Positions 1-4,717 of a stretch of 5,429 nt of DNA are shown in pieces (positions within the stretch are counted from its first letter, which is position 1; every line of letters begins with the position of its first letter). The stretch comes from Synergistes sp. GTDB taxonomy: Bacteria; Synergistota; Synergistia; Synergistales; Synergistaceae. Position numbers and translations under genes: made by a program. The notes under the pieces were generated by a model. The model had not been told where the DNA came from and ran no database searches. It was given only the letters and a program-made list of their open reading frames with translations. Where the stretch lies: contig JAEEYY010000212.1 of NCBI GenBank assembly GCA_016288355.1, positions 1 through 5,429 on the forward strand, in the 5' to 3' direction.

Positions 1-582
1 GCCTTTATCGTCATCACCGTTATCGCGAACCTGCGCGGCCTTAACGACGCGGCCGCGGTAGGCATCGTGGAAAAGATGATATGCATAATCTTCCTCGTGC
101 CGTCATCCATGCTCTCCGCCGTTTCCGTGATCTCCTCGCAGAATATCGGGGCCGGGAAACCGGAGCGTGCAAAGCAGACGCTGCTGCACACGATACTTAT
201 CGTGATATCCTACGGGGCCGTTGTCGCCGTTATCATGCAGGCAGCAGCGGAACCCGCGGTAGGACTCTTCACCGGAAACGCAGACGTGATACGGCTCGGC
301 GGCGAGTATCTGCGCAGCTATATCTGGGACAGCATATTCGCGGGGGTGCACTTCTGCTTCAGCGGCTACTTCTGCGCCTGCGGGCTGTCGGTCATCTCAT
401 TCCTGCACAACGTCATATCGATGGTCTGCGCGCGCGTTCCTCTTGCGTACCTTGCTTCGGTATATTTCCCTGATACGCTCTATCCGATGGGGCTTGCGGC
501 GCCCGCCGGCTCTCTTCTGTCGATAGCTATCTGCCTTGTGGCCTACTATATGCTCTGCCGGAGCGACAGATACACCGCCTGA
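1..582 (+). CDS. MATE family efflux transporter, C-terminal part (5'-truncated by window edge)
   Basis: The reading frame is open from base 1 to a TGA at 580-582 and gives 193 residues, so the N-terminal part lies outside the window; the first ATG at 67 is internal. The stretch reads as a series of hydrophobic helices typical of the second half of a MATE (multi-antimicrobial extrusion, NorM/DinF-like) transporter. The family signature is the segment SSQNIGAGKPERAKQ (about residues 45-59 of the visible part), the cytosolic loop after the first helix of a MATE half. The C-terminal pattern YPMGLAAPAGSLLSIAICL is also typical. MATE proteins are inner-membrane, Na+ or H+ driven exporters of cationic drugs or metabolites; the substrate cannot be read from this fragment. 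It converges on rhuM and is not part of the minus-strand gene set. Isoleucine codons here are 8 ATA, 12 ATC and 0 ATT. Confidence 0.9.
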   Translation, partial: AFIVITVIANLRGLNDAAAVGIVEKMICIIFLVPSSMLSAVSVISSQNIGAGKPERAKQTLLHTILIVISYGAVVAVIMQAAAEPAVGLFTGNADVIRLGGEYLRSYIWDSIFAGVHFCFSGYFCACGLSVISFLHNVISMVCARVPLAYLASVYFPDTLYPMGLAAPAGSLLSIAICLVAYYMLCRSDRYTA

Positions 583-658
583 GCGGGCAGGCCTCAGCAG
601 CACAAAATAACGCTTCTTTCTATGGGGGCTGTTTTTATTGAAGGCAGCGTCTTTCTCA

Positions 659-700
659 GGGCTGCATGCTGTCACATATATGACTGTACAAGCCCCTTTT
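659..700 (+). terminator. Possible terminator or RNA hairpin downstream of the MATE gene
   Basis: GGGCT (659-663) can pair with AGCCC (691-695), and inside it GTCA (671-674) with TGAC (681-684). The arms are separated by an unpaired internal loop and followed by TTTT (697-700). A competing fold pairs GGGGCT (625-630) with AGCCCC (691-696) and GCAGC (644-648) with GCTGC (661-665). It starts about 77 bases after the MATE stop. The interrupted stem and short T run make it weak as an intrinsic terminator; it could be chance pairing. Confidence 0.25.
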
Positions 701-742
701 CGCTCGTTCTTTTCTCCTGCTTTAAGTGTTCTCTTATGTTAT

Positions 743-836
743 GTCGTTTCATGCACTCCTCACAAGCTCACAGGCAGAAAAACGACAGTAGTATTATCTT
801 ATAACACTATATATGGCTTTGGACTGTTGAAACGAC
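743..836. repeat. 9-bp inverted repeat GTCGTTTCA / TGAAACGAC with an extra AAACGAC
   Basis: GTCGTTTCA at 743-751 is the exact reverse complement of TGAAACGAC at 828-836. A third copy of the core, AAACGAC, lies at 780-786. The copies sit only in the AT-rich intergenic stretch beyond the 3' end of rhuM. They could be a protein-binding array, the remnant of a small mobile element, or chance; nothing in the sequence decides. Confidence 0.35.
778..808 (-). terminator. Weak candidate terminator downstream of rhuM
   Basis: Read on the minus strand, AGTGTTAT (808-801), loop AAG, ATAATACT (797-790) forms an 8-bp stem with one G-U pair. It is followed seven bases later by TTTTT (782-778). It lies about 75 bases past the rhuM stop. 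The stem is AT-rich and the T run is not adjacent, so this is only a candidate for the end of the minus-strand transcript. Confidence 0.2.
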
Positions 837-882
837 CTTATTCCGATATTACAACTGTTATTCCTCATCCTGACTATGATTA

Positions 883-1962
883 CTATCTGAGGTGTTTTTT
901 TTTGTTGTTAAGCTTCAGATGCTGTTCTAATTCCTGCATATATCTGTCATAGTCTGACATGAAGAGTTTATCCTGGATCACCCTGTATTTCTCAAACTCT
1001 GACTCTGCATAAAGCCTGGCGATCTCCGACGCAACCTTTCCTGCATCCTTCAACAGACCATATTCAAACATCTCTATAAAGCGATTGAGTCTTATTTCCC
1101 AGTCTTCCATCGTCAAAGGTATATGACGGGCAGCCATACTCTCTGCATAGTCAAGGTATGCCGAAACCATACGATTCAGTTGGCTGATCTCACTCTGTGT
1201 GAGATAGTTTTTTGCGATAACAACATCGCTTTTCTTGATCTTACCGTCTGGGGCGTCGGACCATGTCGTAAGCCCCATATTATCTTTTGTATGGTCAGCT
1301 CTTTCTGCGATCAGTTCTGCCGCAGTATGACCATGCACAGCATAATGCATCTTGTTTTGAACTGTCGCATAGAATCTTTTAGTAGCGGCAGCGGTCTTGT
1401 CATAATCAACAGCTGTGGCATAGATATCCGTTATCTTCTGATAGAAGAGCCTCTCACTGGCACGAATCTCACGGATGCGTTCAAGTTGTTCATCGAAATA
1501 CTTATCCGTAAGGAAAGTCCCTCTCTTGATTCTTTCAGAATCCATTACCCAGCCCCTGATCGTATAATCCCTGGCTATCTGATTGACCCACTTGCGGAAC
1601 TGAACAGCACGCTCTGAATTGACTTTAAATCCGACAGCAATTATCATCTCGATAGAATAGTGGTTCGCATTATATGATTTACCGTCTTCGGCAGTTATCC
1701 GAAATTTTCGGATAACTGAATTTTCCTGTAATTCACTATCAGCAAAGATTTTTTTTATGTGATAATTCACTGTGCGGACATCCACATCATAGAGCTGCGC
1801 CATAAGCTTCTGCGTAAGCCATATATTCTCATCCTCATAACGCATTTCCATACCGGTACTCTCACCCTCGGTACCGGTTGATGCTATATATGTCAGATAT
1901 TCAGCTGCGCTTGACCTTATTGACAATTCATCTTTTTTCTTATTGTTCTTATCGTCTGACAT
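883..1962 (-). CDS. rhuM: RhuM family protein (COG3943, Virulence_RhuM)
   Basis: The 359-residue protein fits the usual RhuM length of about 330-350, plus a short charged N-terminal extension. Residues 47-73 (IWLTQKLMAQLYDVDVRTVN and on) look like a helix-turn-helix. Residues 97-140 carry the YxxNxYSIEMIIAVGFKVNS and FRKWVNQIARDY blocks. Residues 170-188 carry RLFYQKITDIYATAVDYD and residues 198-234 FYATVQNKMHYAVHGHTAAE and NMGLTTW. Residues 246-296 (SDVVIAKNYLTQSEISQLNR, MEDWEIRLNRFI) complete the family pattern. The ATG at 1962 has an AGAGG 8 bases upstream. RhuM was named in Salmonella pathogenicity island 3; its biochemical function is unknown, and homologues are scattered in accessory and defence-type loci. 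It starts 25 bases after the B3/B4 stop, has lower GC than its neighbours, and contains a 13-bp-arm palindrome and an A9 tract. Confidence 0.93.
   Translation of the reverse strand: MSDDKNNKKKDELSIRSSAAEYLTYIASTGTEGESTGMEMRYEDENIWLTQKLMAQLYDVDVRTVNYHIKKIFADSELQENSVIRKFRITAEDGKSYNANHYSIEMIIAVGFKVNSERAVQFRKWVNQIARDYTIRGWVMDSERIKRGTFLTDKYFDEQLERIREIRASERLFYQKITDIYATAVDYDKTAAATKRFYATVQNKMHYAVHGHTAAELIAERADHTKDNMGLTTWSDAPDGKIKKSDVVIAKNYLTQSEISQLNRMVSAYLDYAESMAARHIPLTMEDWEIRLNRFIEMFEYGLLKDAGKVASEIARLYAESEFEKYRVIQDKLFMSDYDRYMQELEQHLKLNNKKKHLR
1692..1718. repeat. Perfect 13-bp inverted repeat inside rhuM
   Basis: CAGTTATCCGAAA (1692-1704) and TTTCGGATAACTG (1706-1718) are exact reverse complements around a single central base at 1705. 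In rhuM mRNA this could fold into about 11 base pairs with a 5-base loop; as DNA it is a two-fold symmetric site of operator size. It encodes the SVIRKFRITA part of RhuM, so part of the sequence is fixed by the protein, but the family sequence alone does not require the symmetry. Confidence 0.85.
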
Positions 1963-1970
1963 TTTATAAA

Positions 1971-1975
1971 CCTCT
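1971..1975 (-). promoter_or_regulatory. Ribosome binding site of rhuM
   Basis: AGAGG on the minus strand, 8 bases before the rhuM ATG (1962-1960) and inside the 25-base gap after the B3/B4 stop. It supports this start. I see no -10/-35 pair in or just before the gap, so rhuM may be read from the upstream operon. Confidence 0.6.
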
Positions 1976-1987
1976 TATGCTTGATCT

Positions 1988-2701
1988 CTATTCCGACCGC
2001 TCCGTTTCTGCTTCAGGGGCCTCCGCTGTTATCACGCCGTATCCCTTCACGGTGCAGCCGATCGCCGTGAGCTCTTCCGCAAGAGCAGCAAGGCCTTCTT
2101 CGATGCTGCGCCATTCGGTCACGAACGCGCAGTCTGCTATAAAGAGCGCCTCTTCGGTATCCGTATCCACAGACGCGTCTCTTGTATCGCGGTGATTCCA
2201 GAGCCAGCAGCAGATCTTTTCGTCATCCGCGTAAACTATCTGCTCCGGCCTGCACTCTATTACCGCATCTCCCGCGCCCAAGGGGTAGAACTTTTCCCCT
2301 TCCCTTGCGTAGCGAAGCGTCATATTGCCCTTGAGCTTTCTCATATCGTGGGCTCCCATCGGCAGTATATTCAGCGCTGATACGCAGTCATAGCAGTCCA
2401 CCACATCCGAGACGCTCCACAGCTCCTCTTTGAAGACCCTGCGCAGCAGAGCCTCGATGGAAGACCTGTATTTGCTCGGCTTGGCTCCCATCTTTGAGAA
2501 TGTTTCGCGCCAGCGGCGGATATCCGGGTGCGCGGCTATCGTATCCGCGCTCAGACCGATATCCTCCAGGCGGCCTCTTAAGCTCTTTTTCATAGCTTCA
2601 ACATGCGCAGAGCCTTTTCCGTTATTTATCGAGGCGCGAAGCCAGCCTATTCTTGCGTCGGGAAAATTTTTCAGTACCTCACTGTCGATCGATATCTTCA
2701 T
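1988..2701 (-). CDS. B3/B4 tRNA-binding domain protein (COG3382, PheT-editing-domain-like)
   Basis: The 237-residue soluble protein has no signal peptide or membrane helix. It matches the stand-alone B3/B4 family, related to the editing domain of the phenylalanyl-tRNA synthetase beta chain. Supporting blocks are WRETFSKMGAKPSKYRSS (64-81), SALNILPMGAHDMRKLKG (108-125), FYPLG (138-142), and WLWNHRDTRDASVDTDTEEA (166-185) followed by LFIADC. In PheT this fold hydrolyses mischarged Tyr-tRNA(Phe). Free-standing members are presumed to bind or edit an aminoacyl-tRNA, but their substrate is generally unknown. The ATG at 2701 has a strong AGGAGG 8 bases upstream, inside the end of the preceding Gx gene; the two genes overlap by 23 bases. 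The last 10 or so residues (AEAPEAETERSE) are an acidic tail. Family assignment is firm; function is inferred only. Confidence 0.88.
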   Translation of the reverse strand: MKISIDSEVLKNFPDARIGWLRASINNGKGSAHVEAMKKSLRGRLEDIGLSADTIAAHPDIRRWRETFSKMGAKPSKYRSSIEALLRRVFKEELWSVSDVVDCYDCVSALNILPMGAHDMRKLKGNMTLRYAREGEKFYPLGAGDAVIECRPEQIVYADDEKICCWLWNHRDTRDASVDTDTEEALFIADCAFVTEWRSIEEGLAALAEELTAIGCTVKGYGVITAEAPEAETERSE

Positions 2702-3194
2702 TTATCCTTCCTCCTATCTTCGCGCAGGCGTTCTGCGCCAGAAGCCCGGTGGCCCACCCCGCTGCCGTGCCCGCCGCAAGCAGAGGCAGTATATAGAGCG
2801 CGACCCTTATATCCTTTACTATATATGTGACTACCGCGATCTGCCCGGCGTTGAAGGCCCAGGCGCCGGCAACGCTTATCCACGGCATCGAGAGGTCATT
2901 GCTGAATCTCCCGTAAAGCAGGGACATCACCGCGACAGCCGGCAAAGCGCCCCCGATGCTGCAGGCAAGCGAAAAGACATTTCCGGAAGCGAGCCATGAA
3001 AGAAATACGCGCAGCAGCGTGACGATAAAGGCTTCTTTTGCTCCGAGCAGCACGAGCGCGCAGAGCGCGACCGCATTTGCAAGCCCCAGTTTGACTCCGG
3101 GCAGCGGCATCGGAAACGCGCTTTCCGCGATGTTCAGCGCGAACGCGCAGGCTGTAAAAAGTCCTGTCAATACTATTCTGCGGGTGCTGTTCAA
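2679..3194 (-). CDS. Gx transporter family membrane protein (COG4769, 'heptaprenyl diphosphate synthase component I'; EetB-like)
   Basis: The 171-residue protein is almost entirely hydrophobic, with about five or six membrane helices (roughly 8-24, 39-60, 74-94, 106-126, 130-154). The family signature is near the N terminus: AES (23-25) followed by PMPLPGVKLGLANAVAL (28-44), then LLGAKEAFIVTLLRVFLS (49-66). The old name reflects neighbourhood with heptaprenyl diphosphate synthase; no prenyltransferase motif is present, and the fold resembles the substrate-binding (S) components of ECF transporters. Homologues lie beside NusG-II and ApbE genes in extracellular electron-transfer loci. The start is a TTG with a poor Shine-Dalgarno; it is chosen because the family homology begins with RRIVLTG just after it. 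The frame stays open upstream, but I found no ATG, GTG or TTG between the NusG-II stop and this codon. It ends 23 bases inside the B3/B4 gene. Confidence 0.87.
   Translation of the reverse strand: MNSTRRIVLTGLFTACAFALNIAESAFPMPLPGVKLGLANAVALCALVLLGAKEAFIVTLLRVFLSWLASGNVFSLACSIGGALPAVAVMSLLYGRFSNDLSMPWISVAGAWAFNAGQIAVVTYIVKDIRVALYILPLLAAGTAAGWATGLLAQNACAKIGGRINEDIDRQ
2710..2715 (-). promoter_or_regulatory. Strong ribosome binding site of the B3/B4 gene
   Basis: AGGAGG on the minus strand, 8 bases before the ATG at 2701-2699. It lies within the last codons of the Gx transporter gene, so ribosomes finishing that gene pass over it. It is the best Shine-Dalgarno in the window and fixes the B3/B4 start. 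Confidence 0.8.
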
Positions 3195-3234
3195 TCTGTT
3201 ACCGCTTTTATATATCCTTTCCCCGCGCAGCCCC

Positions 3235-3615
3235 TCACCAGGTCACGCTGTCGACTTCGTTCTTTATGTTCCTGTCCCTGATGCGCAGCAGCAGCCTGTG
3301 GGGCAGGCATACCGCGCCTGATCCGGGACGCGTTATGCGGCCCATCCGTATACAGACGCCGTCGGGGCAGTCCGCCGATATCACGGCGGCGCCCCTTCCG
3401 TCTGTCTTTATTATGTTGAAGCCCTCCGGAGTCTCCACGCGTATCTCGCGCGGCCTGCCGTCAAGAGCTATCTTATGCAGCACACGTCCTCCCACGACTA
3501 TTTCCGCGGTACGCGCGGAATGCGTGTCCGCGGGACCTCTCATAAGAAGCCCGGCAGCCATCATAAGCGCGCCGGCACCGGTTATAACAGCCATTATCCT
3601 GTCGCCGCGCTTCAC
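3235..3615 (-). CDS. NusG domain II-containing membrane-anchored protein (EetA-like)
   Basis: The 126-residue protein has one N-terminal membrane anchor (about 8-26) after a short positive segment, then an outward-facing beta domain of the NusG domain II type. The diagnostic part is DCPDGVCIRMG (82-92), then ITRPGSGAVCLPHRLLLRI (94-112). This gives three cysteines (83, 88, 103) and the CLPH motif seen in stand-alone members. These proteins are not transcription factors; they occur beside ApbE and Gx-type transporters and in flavin-based extracellular electron-transfer loci. Their exact role is unknown. The start is a GTG whose last two bases begin the apbE TGA stop (GTGA overlap), with AAGGGG 9 bases upstream (3630-3625). 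This suggests translational coupling. I see no FMN-acceptor motif of the SGAT type: the similar SGAV (99-102) lacks the final Thr/Ser. The protein could be redox-active or structural. Confidence 0.87.
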   Translation of the reverse strand: MKRGDRIMAVITGAGALMMAAGLLMRGPADTHSARTAEIVVGGRVLHKIALDGRPREIRVETPEGFNIIKTDGRGAAVISADCPDGVCIRMGRITRPGSGAVCLPHRLLLRIRDRNIKNEVDSVTW

Positions 3616-4697
3616 TCTTCCGCACCCCTTATATCTTCTGCGGAAAAGGACTTATCGTAAAGTGTGAACACGGAGCGCGCGGCTTCCGTCACAAGCACTC
3701 GCTTTTGCCCTTTAAGCAGGAATACCGCGGCAATGTCTTTGTGCTCCTTAAGATATCCGGCTGCGCCTTCCCGCCCCATAACGAAAAGCGCCGTGCTCAG
3801 CGCGTCGGCTCTTGTTGAATCCCTGTCTATCACGGTGACGGAGGCAAGATCAGAGTCTGCGGGACGCCCGGTAGCGGGGTCGAATATGTGATGATAGCAC
3901 ACCCCGTCTTTTTCCAGATATCTTTCATAAGCGCCTGACGTCACGACAGAGCAGTCCGACACGGATACCGTGCCGAAATACTCTCCTCGCGGCCTCTCCG
4001 GCGTCTGGATGCCAAGACGCCACTTTCCGCCGCCGGGGCGCTCTCCCAGCACCGCCAGGTTGCCGCCCAGATCTATGAGAGCGCTTTTTACGCCGTCGTC
4101 CGCAAGCTTTTTCATCATGATGTCTGCGACACGCCCCTTGGCTATGCCACCGAGATCTATCAAAGCGCCGCCGGTGACTTTTATATAATAAGCCCCGTCC
4201 TCTTCTTTAAGCGCGATATTCCTGCGGCCGCAGCAGCGCAGCGCAGCGCGTATCTCATCTTCTTCCGGCACGCGTGCCCCGTCGCTTCCTATCTTCCAGA
4301 GCTTTGTTATCCTGCCGAGAGCCGGTTCAAAAGCGCCGCCCGTATCCTCTGACAGCTCCATCGCGCGTTCCGTGAGCGAGAAAGTCTCTCCGGATACCTT
4401 CACCCACTTTCCCCGCCCGTCGGAAGCGCGCCTTATATCCGAGTCCGGGATATTTGCGGAAAAGAGCTCTTCAAGGCGTTTTCCCTCAGCCTCCAGCCCC
4501 GCAAGCTCCTCCCTGAGAAAGTCTCTGCCCTGTCCGTAAACGCTCAGATGCACGACAGTGCCCAGACAGAAATAATCACCCTGCGCTTCCTCAGCCTTCT
4601 TTTCCGGAAGCAGCCTGCTTAAAATGAAAAAAACAACGACCGCGCAGATAAGCGCCGCTGCCGTTGTTTTTTTAAAAGATCTTCCGTCTGTGCTCAT
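3612..4697 (-). CDS. apbE: FAD:protein FMN transferase (ApbE family)
   Basis: The 361-residue protein moves FMN from FAD onto a Thr/Ser of target proteins, releasing AMP; Mg2+ is required. Blocks in order are FCLGTVVHLSVYG (43-55), GGAFEPALGRITKLWKIG (120-137), DLGGIAKGRVADIM (181-194), ALIDLGGNLAVLG (206-218), SGAYERYLEKDG (254-265), HIFDPATGRPAD (270-281) and RADALSTALFVMG (296-308). In that last block Asp298 and Thr302 are the expected metal ligands. An N-terminal helix (about 11-29) anchors the enzyme outside the membrane; there is no lipobox cysteine. The ATG at 4697 is preferred over an in-frame ATG at 4832, which would add 45 residues, many of them Arg/Lys, and overlap the upstream gene by 115 bases. 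The chosen start has no clear Shine-Dalgarno and lies 20 bases after the upstream stop, so reinitiation is likely. The length is normal for the family. Confidence 0.93.
   Translation of the reverse strand: MSTDGRSFKKTTAAALICAVVVFFILSRLLPEKKAEEAQGDYFCLGTVVHLSVYGQGRDFLREELAGLEAEGKRLEELFSANIPDSDIRRASDGRGKWVKVSGETFSLTERAMELSEDTGGAFEPALGRITKLWKIGSDGARVPEEDEIRAALRCCGRRNIALKEEDGAYYIKVTGGALIDLGGIAKGRVADIMMKKLADDGVKSALIDLGGNLAVLGERPGGGKWRLGIQTPERPRGEYFGTVSVSDCSVVTSGAYERYLEKDGVCYHHIFDPATGRPADSDLASVTVIDRDSTRADALSTALFVMGREGAAGYLKEHKDIAAVFLLKGQKRVLVTEAARSVFTLYDKSFSAEDIRGAEE
4627..4673. repeat. Terminator-like 12-bp inverted repeat in the 5' coding part of apbE
   Basis: AAAAAAACAACG (4627-4638) and CGTTGTTTTTTT (4662-4673) are exact reverse complements around a 23-base loop that holds a nested GCGC (4642-4645 ... 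4651-4654, approximately). On the minus strand the mRNA can form a hairpin ending in U7, the shape of an intrinsic terminator. It lies about 8-24 codons into apbE, coding FKKTT...VVVFF of the membrane anchor. Lysine and Phe/Val codons account for part of the A and T runs. Function as an attenuator is a hypothesis. Confidence 0.6.
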
Positions 4698-4717
4698 GCC
4701 GGGGATGAGGGAAAGCT

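Larger units (their letters stand above)
583..882. other. Convergent intergenic region, no gene recognised
   Basis: These 300 bases separate the MATE stop from the rhuM stop, two genes that point at each other. Open frames here are short, overlap each other in several frames and resemble no family I know, so I call no gene. The GC content falls from left to right along the region. It holds two weak hairpins, one in each orientation, and three copies of an AAACGAC heptamer in mixed orientation, listed separately. No tRNA, small RNA family or promoter is recognisable. Confidence 0.6.

Noticed and set aside
575..592. CCGC-CTGA-GCGG and GCCTG/CAGGC hairpins at the MATE stop codon
   Set aside because: Short, mutually exclusive stems with no T tract; not enough to call a terminator.
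622..952. Short plus-strand frames (60 and 104 codons) in the intergenic region running into rhuM
   Set aside because: They overlap each other in different frames, have no convincing family, and the longer one ends antisense inside rhuM.
1123..1617. 164-codon open frame on the plus strand opposite rhuM
   Set aside because: It lies entirely antisense to the well-supported rhuM gene and has no recognisable domain.
952..1962. 9-bp direct repeat GTCTGACAT at 952-960 and 1954-1962
   Set aside because: Both copies encode MSD within rhuM (the start and the FMSDYD segment), so the repeat reflects protein sequence rather than mobile-element ends.
2430..2999. 189-codon open frame on the plus strand across the B3/B4 and Gx genes
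   Set aside because: Antisense to two confident genes; the translation looks like GC-rich shadow sequence and matches no family.
3195..3234. Possible riboswitch or promoter in the 40-base gap between the NusG-II and Gx genes
   Set aside because: Too short for a riboswitch, and no -10/-35 pair is visible; an AAAGGA lies too far (about 25 bases) from the TTG to act as its Shine-Dalgarno.
3502..3520. TTCCGC / GCGGAA hairpin within the NusG-II gene
   Set aside because: A 6-bp stem is expected by chance in GC-rich coding DNA, and there is no T run.
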